Under the pieces are notes generated by a model that saw nothing but the letters and a program-made list of their open reading frames with translations, searched no databases and had not been told where the DNA came from. Below, piece by piece: positions 6,142-14,862 of a stretch of DNA of 28,865 nucleotides. Location of the stretch: positions 1-28,865 of the forward strand of contig CAJTNW010000007.1 in NCBI GenBank assembly GCA_910577795.1, written 5' to 3'. Each line of letters opens with the position of its first letter. Within the stretch, counting starts at the first letter, position 1. Position numbers and translations under genes: made by a program. The DNA comes from an uncultured Christensenella sp. (GTDB taxonomy: Bacteria > Bacillota > Clostridia > Christensenellales > UBA3700).

Positions 6142-8720
6142 CTCTCTTCCTCTTTCAAAATAAATGCCTCAATGATATCTCCAATTTTAATATCATTAAA
6201 ACCTGCAAGACCAATACCACACTCATAGCCACTTGCAACCTCTTTTGCCTCGTCCTTGTTACGTTTCATAGAAGAAATACTACCCTCAAATACAACTACG
6301 TTATCACGAATTAATCTAAATTTAGCATTTCTTAAAATCTTACCATCTGTAACATAGCAACCAGCAATAGTACCAACTTTTGTGATATTAAATGTCTCAC
6401 GTACTTCTGCATGTCCAAGTTCTTCCTCACGGAAAATAGGGTCAAGCATACCTTTAAGTGCTTTTTGAATATCGTCAATAGCATCATAAATAACGCGGTA
6501 AATCTTAATATCTACACCATTCTTTTCGGCTAAAGCACGTGCTTTAGGGTCTGGTCTAACATTAAAACCAACAATAACTGCATTACCAGTATCTGCAAGC
6601 ATAACGTCAGATTCATTTATTGCACCTACACCTGCATGAATAATTGTAATAACAACATTTTCGTCTGCAACACTCTCGCCAAGTTTGATAAACTCTTGTT
6701 TAACAGCCTCAACAGAACCTTGTACATCACCTTTAATAATGATACCAAGAGATTTTCTCTCACCATTGCTAGCACCTTTAAACATATCGTCAAGGCTACG
6801 TGCATCACTTTTACGTTGCATCTCTTCACGTTCTTTATTATATCTTTCTTGCGCAACTTTTTTAGCAAGTTTTTCGTCTTCTACACTTATCAATTGGTCA
6901 CCAGCATTTGGCACTTCTGACAAACCATGAATTGATACTGCAATACTAGGACCTGCAGACTTAATTTGTTTGCTATTGTTATCTAATAGTGCTCTAACTT
7001 TACCTACAACAGTACCTGCAACTATATAGTCACCAACATTTAAAGTACCTTGTTGTATTAAGCAAGTTGCAACTGGACCAACACCTTTATCAAGTCTAGC
7101 CTCAATAATAGTACCGCTTGCAGGACAGTCTTTAACAGCAGTAAGTTCCTTATACTCTGCAAGCAACAATATGCCCTCAAGCAAATCATCAACACCCATA
7201 CCAGTTTTTGCACTAACTGGATAAACCATTGTTGTACCACCCCAAGCCTCAGGAACTAAGTCATATCTGCCCATTTCTTCCATAACTTTATCTGGGTTTG
7301 CATGTGCTTTATCCATTTTGTTAATGGCTATCATAATTTCAACTCCCGCCTCTTTTGCGTGAGAGATGGCCTCAACAGTTTGTGGCATTATACCATCGTC
7401 TGCAGCCACAACTATAATTGCAATATCTGTAACCATTGCACCTCTTTTTCTCATAGAGGTAAAGGCTTCGTGTCCTGGAGTATCTAGGAAAGTTATTGGT
7501 TCACCATTTAATTCAATTGTGTAAGCGCCAATATGTTGAGTAATTCCACCAGCCTCACCACTTGCTACTTTAGATTTACGAATATAGTCAAGCAATGAAG
7601 TTTTACCATGGTCAACGTGTCCCATAATTGTAACAACTGGCGGTCTTTTTACAACTTCACCATCTACAGCATGACCAAGCACTGTTTGTTGTAATATATC
7701 TTCTGCAGTTTCTTGTGGTTTATACTCCAAAGTAATACCATAATCCATTGCAACCAATTCTGCAGTGTCAAAATCAATATTGCCATTTACATTGCACATT
7801 TGTCCAAGCAAAAACAATTTTTTAACAATTTCCGCTCCTTGAATACCAATTTTTTCTGCTAAAGTCTTAATAGGTATAATTTGAGTTTCAACAACAGCAT
7901 GCTCAATTTTAACAGTGTTTGGAGTAAAATCGCTTGCTTTCTTTGCTTTTTTCTGTTTATGAATTCTTACAACACCATCATCGTCATAATTATCATAACC
8001 ATTTTCAACATACCCTTTTTTTATTAAAGTACGTTTATTAAGTTGTTTTTTATTGTCGTCTTTTTCAAAAGTTTTCTTTTTCTTTTGGGTATTTTCTTTC
8101 ATAGGAGTGGCAATTGGTGGTGGGTCAAACTTACCAAAGTTATCTTTTTTACCATCTTTATTAAATGGTCTACCACCTTTGTCATTTCTATTAAAGTTTT
8201 TATCTTTATTATCTCTATTAAAATTAGGCTTTCCGTCCCTATTAAACTCGCGTCCGCCTTTGTTATTATCCCTATTTCTATTATCAAACTGCTTATTATT
8301 CCTATTATTTTGCCTATCATCTCTTGGCACAAAAACATTTTTCTTAGGGGCTTCCGCTTGTTTTTCTGTAACAACAGGTGCAGGATTAGTATCTGCTGGA
8401 GTTTTTTCTTCAACAGACACATTTTCTTTAACTTCGGTTGCAGGTTGTTCAACAGGTTTAATTTCTTCCTTACTAGCAACAGGAGTAGGAGCAACAACTT
8501 CTTTTGGCTCTTCTGGCAAGTTTACCGGAATATCAGGGATTTCAACAACTGGTGGAGCATCTTTTTCTTTAATCTCCATCTTTTTTTGTTGCATTCTGCC
8601 TTCAATAGACCTCATTAAATTTTTTAAATCTCTAATATCCTTTTGCAAAGCAATAATAGTATTCTCCTTTAGTACAGGCATACCATTAACTTTACCAATA
8701 ACCTCTTTAATATCACTCAT
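6138..8720 (-). CDS. infB: Translation initiation factor IF-2
   Basis: This 860-residue GTPase brings initiator tRNA to the ribosome. A roughly 200-residue, poorly conserved N-terminal region is rich in Lys, Glu and Pro. It is followed by a segment of Asn/Arg/Asp/Lys/Gly-rich short repeats (about residues 130-215) that is probably disordered. A conserved IF2N-like domain (about 280-340) precedes the GTPase domain, with GHVDHGKTS near 368, DTPGHEAF near 415 and NKMDKA near 468, then domains II, III and the C-terminal fMet-tRNA-binding part. The start at 8718-8720 is preceded by GGAGG; a ten-codon upstream extension in the open frame lacks one. It overlaps ylxQ by eight bases and rbfA by four. 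Confidence 0.97.
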   Translation of the reverse strand: MSDIKEVIGKVNGMPVLKENTIIALQKDIRDLKNLMRSIEGRMQQKKMEIKEKDAPPVVEIPDIPVNLPEEPKEVVAPTPVASKEEIKPVEQPATEVKENVSVEEKTPADTNPAPVVTEKQAEAPKKNVFVPRDDRQNNRNNKQFDNRNRDNNKGGREFNRDGKPNFNRDNKDKNFNRNDKGGRPFNKDGKKDNFGKFDPPPIATPMKENTQKKKKTFEKDDNKKQLNKRTLIKKGYVENGYDNYDDDGVVRIHKQKKAKKASDFTPNTVKIEHAVVETQIIPIKTLAEKIGIQGAEIVKKLFLLGQMCNVNGNIDFDTAELVAMDYGITLEYKPQETAEDILQQTVLGHAVDGEVVKRPPVVTIMGHVDHGKTSLLDYIRKSKVASGEAGGITQHIGAYTIELNGEPITFLDTPGHEAFTSMRKRGAMVTDIAIIVVAADDGIMPQTVEAISHAKEAGVEIMIAINKMDKAHANPDKVMEEMGRYDLVPEAWGGTTMVYPVSAKTGMGVDDLLEGILLLAEYKELTAVKDCPASGTIIEARLDKGVGPVATCLIQQGTLNVGDYIVAGTVVGKVRALLDNNSKQIKSAGPSIAVSIHGLSEVPNAGDQLISVEDEKLAKKVAQERYNKEREEMQRKSDARSLDDMFKGASNGERKSLGIIIKGDVQGSVEAVKQEFIKLGESVADENVVITIIHAGVGAINESDVMLADTGNAVIVGFNVRPDPKARALAEKNGVDIKIYRVIYDAIDDIQKALKGMLDPIFREEELGHAEVRETFNITKVGTIAGCYVTDGKILRNAKFRLIRDNVVVFEGSISSMKRNKDEAKEVASGYECGIGLAGFNDIKIGDIIEAFILKEEER

Positions 8721-9018
8721 GTTGCACCTCCATACATTTGCTGATTGCACTTGCTAAAGATTCGTCTTCAATAGCAACTGCTTTAACATTAGACCTTTTA
8801 GTAAGTTCGCTTAAACTAAAATCAAGCAAACAATGTTTAATATTATTATTTAAGCAAAAATCACTAAGTTTTTTACGCGAATTACTTGCAAGACTTTCAT
8901 CATACAATACAATATATATTTTATGTCTGCATGTTTTTATTCCATCCACACCAAAAGTCGCCTTTCGCATTTTTATTGCAAACCCAATATAAGACTTAAT
9001 TTTTGTAGTATTTATCAT
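8713..9018 (-). CDS. ylxQ: L7Ae/L30e-family ribosomal protein-like (YlxQ)
   Basis: This protein of about 101 residues belongs to the L7Ae/L30e/S12e RNA-binding fold. It shows KSYIGFAIKMRKATFGVDGI near the start and a central YIVLYDESLASNSRKKL strand-helix segment, and it lies between ylxR and infB where YlxQ always sits in Firmicutes. These proteins bind kink-turn-like RNA; the precise target here is unknown. I chose the ATG at 9016-9018 because AAGGAG is a few bases upstream. An ATG seven codons earlier (9039) has only a weak AGAAG. It overlaps ylxR by 23 bases and infB by eight. Confidence 0.85.
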   Translation of the reverse strand: MINTTKIKSYIGFAIKMRKATFGVDGIKTCRHKIYIVLYDESLASNSRKKLSDFCLNNNIKHCLLDFSLSELTKRSNVKAVAIEDESLASAISKCMEVQHE

Positions 9019-9268
9019 ATTCTCCTTGAATTTTTCCATACACTTCTTGTGGAATATTTTCCTTAAAAGCCTTATTTAATGCTTTTGTTTTTATCATTTT
9101 TGCAAAGCACTCAGGATTATTGCAAATATACGCACCACGACCATTTGCCTTTAGTGTAGTATCTAGCGAATACTCCCCGTCTTTATTTCTTATTATCCTT
9201 ATTAACTCTCGTTTGTCAACCATATTATGGCAAACAATACACATACGCATAGGAATTTTTTTTACCAC
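8996..9268 (-). CDS. ylxR: YlxR family RNA-binding protein (DUF448)
   Basis: This 90-residue basic protein has the family signature PMRMCIVCHNMVDKRELIRI near the N-terminus and GRGAYICNNPECF in the centre. YlxR of Bacillus has been reported to act as a modulator of RNase P; applying that role here is inference. The start is a GTG at 9266-9268. Its GAGGAG ribosome binding site overlaps the last codons of nusA, so only a few bases separate the two genes. Confidence 0.9.
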   Translation of the reverse strand: MVKKIPMRMCIVCHNMVDKRELIRIIRNKDGEYSLDTTLKANGRGAYICNNPECFAKMIKTKALNKAFKENIPQEVYGKIQGEYDKYYKN

Positions 9269-9271
9269 TTT

Positions 9272-10342
9272 TTACTCCTCTATGCTATCAACAATTCCGT
9301 CCTCAACTGCTTGAGAGTAAGACTTAACATCTATCTTCCAACCTGTAAGTTTTGCAGCAAGTCTAACATTTTGACCGCCTTTACCAATTGCAAGTGACAA
9401 TTTGTCATCTGGCACAATAACTCTTGCTGTTTTATCGTCTTCTTGAGTAATGCTAATTACTTGTGCAGGACTTAATGCTCTTGCAATATACTCAAGTGGA
9501 TTTTCACTCCAACGAATAATATCAACTTTTTCGCCATTAAGTTCACGTACAACTTCGTTAATTCTAACACCTTTTTGTCCAATACAACCACCAACAGCAT
9601 CAATATTAGCATTGTCACTATGTACTGCCATTTTAGTACGATTACCAGCATCTCTAACAATACCTTTTATAACAATGTCACCGCTCTTAATTTCTGGTGC
9701 TTCCATTTCAAACAATCTTTTAACTAATCCTGCAACAGACCTAGAAACGATAACTTGTGGACCTCTTGTATTTGTTCTTGTATTTTTAACATATACTTTA
9801 AGCATTTGTCCTGGTAGATATTTTTCGTTTGCAACTTTATCCGCACCAGACATGATTGCTGTCATTTGAGTGCTTAAAATTTCAAGATAAACAATATCTC
9901 CATCAACTTTAATAACTTGTGCGTTTGCAATTTCACCCTCTCTATCAGTCATTTCTGTCATAACGCGCTCTTTTCTAGCATCGTTTAATCTTTGCATAAT
10001 AACTTGTTTTGCAGTTTGAGTTGCAATTCTTGATAAATCCTTAGGTGTTACATCCCATAGCACCCAGTCACCAACTTTATAAGACTTTTTAATTTCTTTT
10101 GCGTCACTAAGTAAAATCTCCTTATCAGGCTCAGTTACTTCTTCAACAACTGTTTTGTAAGCAAACACTTTAATTTCAAATCTGTTTTCATTCAATTTAA
10201 CAGTCATAGGTCTTGCCTCGCCTGTTTCTCTTTTGAATGCAGAAACCAAGCCTGCCTCCAAAGCCTCTAGAAAAGTTGCTTTATCAATTCTCTTATCCTT
10301 TTCCAATTCATTTAATGCTGCAAAAAAATCTTTATTAACCAT
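9272..10342 (-). CDS. nusA: Transcription termination/antitermination factor NusA
   Basis: This 356-residue protein binds RNA polymerase and nascent RNA to control pausing, termination and antitermination. An N-terminal polymerase-binding domain (FFAALNELEKDKRIDK onward) is followed by an S1 domain (about 130-200) with GPQVIVSRS at its end, then KH1 with IGQKGVRIN and KH2 with IGKGGQNVRLAAKLTGW near the C-terminus. It lacks the C-terminal acidic repeats of enterobacterial NusA, as is normal in Firmicutes. The start is at 10340-10342 with TGGAGG upstream; a nine-codon extension is possible but lacks a good ribosome binding site. It is the second gene of the rimP operon. Confidence 0.96.
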   Translation of the reverse strand: MVNKDFFAALNELEKDKRIDKATFLEALEAGLVSAFKRETGEARPMTVKLNENRFEIKVFAYKTVVEEVTEPDKEILLSDAKEIKKSYKVGDWVLWDVTPKDLSRIATQTAKQVIMQRLNDARKERVMTEMTDREGEIANAQVIKVDGDIVYLEILSTQMTAIMSGADKVANEKYLPGQMLKVYVKNTRTNTRGPQVIVSRSVAGLVKRLFEMEAPEIKSGDIVIKGIVRDAGNRTKMAVHSDNANIDAVGGCIGQKGVRINEVVRELNGEKVDIIRWSENPLEYIARALSPAQVISITQEDDKTARVIVPDDKLSLAIGKGGQNVRLAAKLTGWKIDVKSYSQAVEDGIVDSIEE

Positions 10343-10394
10343 TTTATATATTCCTCCACAAATTATCAAAAATTTTATCTATGGTTTATTTTTA

Positions 10395-10859
10395 TTAAAA
10401 TTTAATTTCCGGTTTAATTAAGGCAATATTTTTTATTTCCAAATCAATATCGTTTTCCTTATATTCAACTGTAATTATACCTTTTTGTAAATCATACCCA
10501 CGCAAAATTGCTACAAACTTTTTTAAATCCCCAACTTTTTCAAAAAGTGAAACGTTTACTTCTGTATCCATATTTCTTTTATAATCACGTTCAGTTTTTA
10601 AAGGTCTATCAATACCTGGTGAAGATACATTCAAAATATATTTCTCCCCATTTGTTGGGTCAATTTCATCCAAGATAGGGTCAATGGTTTTATGCACAAG
10701 TTCGCAACCATTCAAATCAACACCACCATCTTTATCAATAAATATAGTCAAATTCATATCACCTAAATACTTTTTATAAGTAATCTCCACAATTTCATAA
10801 CCCAAGTCTTCAACTGCTTTGGTAATATTGCTTTCCACCAAATCTATAACTTTTGACAT
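10395..10859 (-). CDS. rimP: Ribosome maturation factor RimP
   Basis: This 154-residue protein is needed for 30S subunit assembly. YEIVEITYKKYLGDMNLTIFID, here split as YEIVEITYKK and MNLTIFIDKDGGV, and the central NVSSPGIDRPLKT segment are diagnostic, and the length is typical. The ATG at 10857-10859 is preceded by GGAGG. An in-frame GTG at 10895 would add 12 residues, but it overlaps the leader hairpin and lacks a good ribosome binding site. It is the first gene of the operon, with its own strong promoter about 65 bases upstream. Confidence 0.95.
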   Translation of the reverse strand: MSKVIDLVESNITKAVEDLGYEIVEITYKKYLGDMNLTIFIDKDGGVDLNGCELVHKTIDPILDEIDPTNGEKYILNVSSPGIDRPLKTERDYKRNMDTEVNVSLFEKVGDLKKFVAILRGYDLQKGIITVEYKENDIDLEIKNIALIKPEIKF

Positions 10860-10877
10860 ATATCCTCCGTAAACATT

Positions 10878-10900
10878 AAGGAGTGGTTCAACCACTCCTT
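10878..10900 (-). promoter_or_regulatory. Leader hairpin upstream of the rimP ribosome binding site
   Basis: A perfect 10-bp stem (AAGGAGTGGT with ACCACTCCTT) and a 3-base loop lie in the short rimP leader, ending about nine bases before GGAGG. No T-run follows it in the minus direction, so a simple terminator is unlikely. It may control translation or mRNA stability of the whole operon. Confidence 0.6.
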
Positions 10901-10924
10901 AGATGCTAAGTCTATTACAATAGT

Positions 10925-10953
10925 AGTATAACACTATCCTGCAATAAATGCAA
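10925..10953 (-). promoter_or_regulatory. Promoter of the rimP-nusA-infB operon
   Basis: TTGCAT (10948-10953), a 17-bp spacer and TATACT (10925-10930) read on the minus strand. The predicted start is near 10918, giving a leader of about 59 bases. Confidence 0.75.
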
Positions 10954-11071
10954 GCAATTTTTATGCTTTTTATTAAAATTATTATTTATTTTTAATAGCA
11001 CATATATTTTACCAAGTTTATAGGCAATTTAATGACTTTTAAATTTGCCATTAAAATTACTACTATGTTAT

Positions 11072-12589
11072 TTAAAACTTGCCAAGTTTAACAAGTTCTA
11101 TAAACAATTTTGCAGTTGCCAAGCAATCATTAACTGCCCTATGAGCGCCCTCTAGGCTAATTCCAAAATAGTCACACAAAGTGCCTAACTTATAGTTTTT
11201 GCAAAGCACACTCTTTTTTGCCATATCTATAGTATCCATAACTCTATTTGCAAACAAGTAACCATTAATTTTTGCATATTTATCTACAAATTTTTTATCA
11301 AACTGAGCATTGTGAGCAACTAGCACACAGTTTTCACTAAACTTATAAAAATCTGCAATTACGTCTGACATATCAGGAGCATTTTTTACTTCTGCATCTG
11401 TAATAGATGTAAGTTCAGTTATTTTTGCAGGTATTGGTATATGAGGATTAATAAAAGTAGAAAATGTTTCCATAATTTTGCCATCAGTTACTTTTACAGC
11501 ACCAAGTTCTATTGCCTCGTCGGTTACATCTAGTCCAGTAGTTTCAAAATCAAACACTACAAAAGATTTTCCTAACAAATATTGAGGTACTAATTCTTCC
11601 TCGCCAGTAGAAAACAAATCGTCTTGCACATAATCTACAAAAGGCTCTGGGTGAACAGCAACATATTTAAGTGGAGTACTTTTTAAATCTTCCTTCAAAA
11701 TAATACTAGACTTATCAATTGTGCATTTGCTAACATTAGAGCACAAAAGCACACTATCGTGCAAAAAAGTGTCCAAATCTTTTCTGCCTTGCACAATAAC
11801 TTCGTCCCCAATAGTTATTCTGTCATAATCTCCCTCACCTTGATATTTTGCAAAAGCCTTGCAAACCAAGTTGCCAGTAGTGTCATTTATTTTAAAAACA
11901 TAATAAGAGTTGCCAGTTTTTTTGCTTTCGTTACGTTTAAATTCTATTACTTCACCAGCATAAACTGCATTATCTTCCACATCTTTACTATCCACAATAT
12001 ATCTAGGCTTTACAGCAATTGCTTTGCCGACGATTCTTTCATGATTATCAGTTCTTATTCTTCTACTTATTATTGTAATAGAATCTTCAGTTGCAAGGTC
12101 TGTATCCAAATTCAAATCTTTTTTGCTATCACAAATCTCTAGTCGCATTTCATTGCACATTTTATGAGACATATAAGTAGTCATACTTCCGTTTAAGTCC
12201 ATTGATTTAAAGTAATCGTAAAACATTGATTTTAAATTAATTTTAACAAAAGCAATACCATTTGTAATTTTTATTTCAATTTCGCTATCTTCAACCAAAA
12301 CTGTAGGATGTTTTTCTTTAAAATAACTCAATACATATTTTTTTACAACATCTTCATTAATAAATGATTTAGTATATGTAACTTCCACCTGCATAGATTC
12401 TGGCAACAATTTTACCACATTTTCATAAATGATATTTTTGTCTTCCTCTTGCATACTATCCAAAATATCATAAGGCAACAAAAAATTTATTTTTACTATA
12501 GGTGGTTTCTTTTGTATTTCTACCTCACTTACTTTTAAATAACTAAATTTTCCATTTGTCATTTCATTTAATTTATCCAAAAATTCCAC
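11072..12589 (-). CDS. PolC-like protein lacking the polymerase: N-terminal, OB and DEDDh exonuclease domains
   Basis: This 505-residue protein sits at the canonical polC position between ispG and rimP. Residues 1-180 resemble the PolC N-terminal domain. Residues about 190-290 resemble its OB domain (VIEFKRNESKKTGNSYYVFKI, split here as VIEFKR and YYVFKINDTTG). Residues 340-505 form a DEDDh 3'-5' exonuclease with FDFETTGLD near 348, VLVAHNAQFD near 425 and HRAVNDCLA near 487, so the catalytic residues are present. It ends right after the exonuclease. The PHP halves that normally flank the exonuclease, and the whole polymerase, are absent; full PolC is roughly 1,430 residues. The 176 bases downstream hold no polymerase remnant. 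It may act in RNA or DNA 3'-end trimming or repair; the function is unknown. A full replicative polymerase should be encoded elsewhere. Confidence 0.85.
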   Translation of the reverse strand: MEFLDKLNEMTNGKFSYLKVSEVEIQKKPPIVKINFLLPYDILDSMQEEDKNIIYENVVKLLPESMQVEVTYTKSFINEDVVKKYVLSYFKEKHPTVLVEDSEIEIKITNGIAFVKINLKSMFYDYFKSMDLNGSMTTYMSHKMCNEMRLEICDSKKDLNLDTDLATEDSITIISRRIRTDNHERIVGKAIAVKPRYIVDSKDVEDNAVYAGEVIEFKRNESKKTGNSYYVFKINDTTGNLVCKAFAKYQGEGDYDRITIGDEVIVQGRKDLDTFLHDSVLLCSNVSKCTIDKSSIILKEDLKSTPLKYVAVHPEPFVDYVQDDLFSTGEEELVPQYLLGKSFVVFDFETTGLDVTDEAIELGAVKVTDGKIMETFSTFINPHIPIPAKITELTSITDAEVKNAPDMSDVIADFYKFSENCVLVAHNAQFDKKFVDKYAKINGYLFANRVMDTIDMAKKSVLCKNYKLGTLCDYFGISLEGAHRAVNDCLATAKLFIELVKLGKF

Positions 12590-12624
12590 AGTATACCTCT
12601 TTTAACTTAATCCAAAATTTATTT

Positions 12625-12637
12625 TAATACCGATTTT
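12625..12637 (-). repeat. Copy 3 of the AAAATCGGTAYTA word (intergenic)
   Basis: The minus strand reads AAAATCGGTATTA in the 64-bp gap between ispG and the PolC-like gene. Confidence 0.6.
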
Positions 12638-12653
12638 TTGTTGATTTTTGCAA

Positions 12654-13676
12654 TTAAAGTTTAGCAATTAGTTGCAAAATCTCTTTTATCAAATCTTCAT
12701 TTTTTATTGTTTTTACAACTTGTCCTTTTACAAAAATTGCAGATTTATCTTTGCCACCTGCAATACCAAAATCACATCTTGATGCCTCACCAGGTCCATT
12801 TACAACACAACCCATTACAGCAATTTTAGCAGACTTCTTTATGTTTTTTGTTGCAGCCACTACAGTTTGCGCAAGTCCTGCAACATCTATATTAGTTCTT
12901 CCGCAAGTTGGACAACTTATTACTTCAACATGTGGGTCGCCTAAGTCCAAACTATTTAATATTTCCTTTGCAATAACAACTTCCTTGTACGGTTCGTCAG
13001 ATAAACTTACTCTTATTGTATCACCAATTCCGTCAAGCAAAAGACTACCTATACCAATTGCAGATTTTATTACGCCTTTTTCATAAATTCCCGCTTCGGT
13101 TATGCCCACATGCAAAGGATAATCACAAGACTTTTTAAGCAGTCTATATGCCTCAACACTTGTTCTAACATCACTTGATTTTACGGATATTATTGTGTTG
13201 TAAAAATTATATTTTTCTAGCAATGCCACATGCCCCAAAGCACTTTTGCACATTGCCTCCGCTAGTGGCAAATGTTTATATTGTTTTTCTAACGAACCAC
13301 CATTTACCCCAATTCGAATAGGTATTTGTCTTTCATTCAAGTAATCTGCAACATACTTAACTTTGCTTTCATCACCAATATTGCCCGGGTTAATGCGAAT
13401 TTTGCTTGCCCCGCTATCACAAGATGCAATTGCTAGTTTATAATCAAAATGTATATCCGCAACAACTGGTATATGCACTGCCTTTATAATTTCCTTCAAG
13501 GCATCTGCACTTTGCATATCTGGTACTGTAAGCCTTACAATATCACAACCATATTTCTCTAACTGCAATATCTGCTTTATACTTCCATCAATATCTGTTG
13601 TTTTTGTATTGCACATTGACTGAATAGCAATTTTTTCGCCATCACCAATGTATATATTACCTATTTTAACTCTCAT
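12654..13676 (-). CDS. ispG: (E)-4-hydroxy-3-methylbut-2-enyl-diphosphate synthase
   Basis: This 340-residue iron-sulfur enzyme converts methylerythritol cyclodiphosphate to HMBPP, the penultimate step of the MEP isoprenoid pathway. A TIM-barrel N-terminal part (IAIQSMCNTKTTD, VADIHFDYKLA, IRINPGNIG) is followed by the cluster-binding region with CPTCGRTNID near residue 257 and GCVVNGPGEA near 292, which supply three Cys ligands and the Glu. The length is normal for the short bacterial form. It follows rseP by 40 bases. Together with dxr and uppS in the same cluster, it shows that isoprenoid precursors come from the MEP route. Confidence 0.96.
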   Translation of the reverse strand: MRVKIGNIYIGDGEKIAIQSMCNTKTTDIDGSIKQILQLEKYGCDIVRLTVPDMQSADALKEIIKAVHIPVVADIHFDYKLAIASCDSGASKIRINPGNIGDESKVKYVADYLNERQIPIRIGVNGGSLEKQYKHLPLAEAMCKSALGHVALLEKYNFYNTIISVKSSDVRTSVEAYRLLKKSCDYPLHVGITEAGIYEKGVIKSAIGIGSLLLDGIGDTIRVSLSDEPYKEVVIAKEILNSLDLGDPHVEVISCPTCGRTNIDVAGLAQTVVAATKNIKKSAKIAVMGCVVNGPGEASRCDFGIAGGKDKSAIFVKGQVVKTIKNEDLIKEILQLIAKL

Positions 13677-13716
13677 ATTTCACCTAATATTTATACAAAT
13701 TTAATCTTTTGCACCT

Positions 13717-14826
13717 TTATGTTACCGTTACAAAATGCACTATATCCAATATAATTGCTAGCAAAAACAAACTAATAAGTCCAACTGTATGAATAATATT
13801 TTCCACTTTTCGGTTAATAGGTTTGCCTCTTACCCACTCAATTAATGTAAACACAACATGTGAGCCATCAAGTGCAGGTATAGGTAACAAATTCATAATT
13901 GCAATATTGGCAGACAATGCACAAACTGCAAACAAAACTCCCCTAAACCCTAATTGAGATACCATTGCCATTTGTTGTATTGCAGTAACCGTACCGCCCA
14001 TTGCCTCACCTACTCCCAGCAGTCCGGTAAACACACTACCTATTGTTACAAAAATTGTACCAAATAGTTTGACAATAAATACAAATGACCTACCAAGCGC
14101 AGTAACAAAATCAAACCTGTATCCTACATACTCACCTATCATTATACCAATACCAGTAACTCTATTAGTCTCCCCCTCTGCGGTTTGACTAACATATTCA
14201 CCACGGCGGACAATAATATCTATTTTTTCGCCATAACGTATTACCGTCACGTTTATATTATCCTCAAACTTATTAATTTTGTTAACCAAATCGTTAGGAA
14301 CAGAGGTAGTATACAAACTTTTTCCATCAACTGCAATAATAATATCCCCCACTTGCAAGTTTTGTTCAATACTGCTATCTTCAAATTGATAAACAGCAGA
14401 AACTTTTGGCATCATTTCACCATAAGTCATAAAAAATATTGTACAAAGCACTACTGCAGATAAAAGGTTAAAACCAGCACCAGCAATAAAAACAAGTATC
14501 CTCTTCCAAGGCTTATGATAATTAAAATCGTCTTTTTTTGGTGGCTCATCTGTAGTAGAAGTTTCACCATGAAAAGCACAATACCCACCAAGAGGTAAAC
14601 ATCTTAACGAAAATATAATTCCTGATTTTTTTCTGTTATACTTTACTATTGCAGGACCAAATCCAACGGCAAACTCATCTATTTTAAAGCCAAGCAGTTT
14701 GCCCACAATAAAGTGACCATACTCATGAACTACTATCATAAACATTAGGCATAAAAGTGCTACTATAACGTAGCCTACCCATTTCATTACTTCACCAAAA
14801 GTAACTGCCGTTAAAATCAACCCCAT
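13717..14826 (-). CDS. rseP: RIP metalloprotease RseP/RasP (site-2 protease)
   Basis: This 369-residue intramembrane zinc protease cleaves membrane-bound regulators such as anti-sigma factors. VVHEYGHF near residue 30 supplies HExxH in the first membrane segment. A PDZ-like region (LQVGDIIIAVDGKSLY) lies near the middle, and NLLPIPALDG near 315 supplies the second zinc-binding motif. There are about four hydrophobic segments. The start is the ATG at 14824-14826 with AAGGAG upstream. An open extension of ten codons overlaps the gap to dxr and lacks a ribosome binding site. The substrate cannot be told from the sequence, and no anti-sigma gene is nearby. Confidence 0.94.
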   Translation of the reverse strand: MGLILTAVTFGEVMKWVGYVIVALLCLMFMIVVHEYGHFIVGKLLGFKIDEFAVGFGPAIVKYNRKKSGIIFSLRCLPLGGYCAFHGETSTTDEPPKKDDFNYHKPWKRILVFIAGAGFNLLSAVVLCTIFFMTYGEMMPKVSAVYQFEDSSIEQNLQVGDIIIAVDGKSLYTTSVPNDLVNKINKFEDNINVTVIRYGEKIDIIVRRGEYVSQTAEGETNRVTGIGIMIGEYVGYRFDFVTALGRSFVFIVKLFGTIFVTIGSVFTGLLGVGEAMGGTVTAIQQMAMVSQLGFRGVLFAVCALSANIAIMNLLPIPALDGSHVVFTLIEWVRGKPINRKVENIIHTVGLISLFLLAIILDIVHFVTVT

Positions 14827-14862
14827 AAATCTCCTTAAAATCAAATAACTATGCAAATATAT

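Noticed and set aside
8053..8757. Long plus-strand open frame (234 codons) opposite the start of infB
   Set aside because: It is a mirror of the low-complexity Lys/Asn-rich IF-2 region, with Ser/Phe/Leu-rich sequence and no ribosome binding site. The IF-2 frame is certain.
10860..10895. GTG start giving RimP 12 more residues
   Set aside because: The GTG lies within the leader hairpin, while the internal ATG has GGAGG at normal spacing and gives a family-like N-terminus.
11023..11049. Hairpin GGCAATTTAA/TTAAATTTGCC downstream of the PolC-like gene as its terminator
   Set aside because: The stem has a bulge and no T-run follows on the minus strand, so I did not call it a terminator, though it may slow 3' decay.
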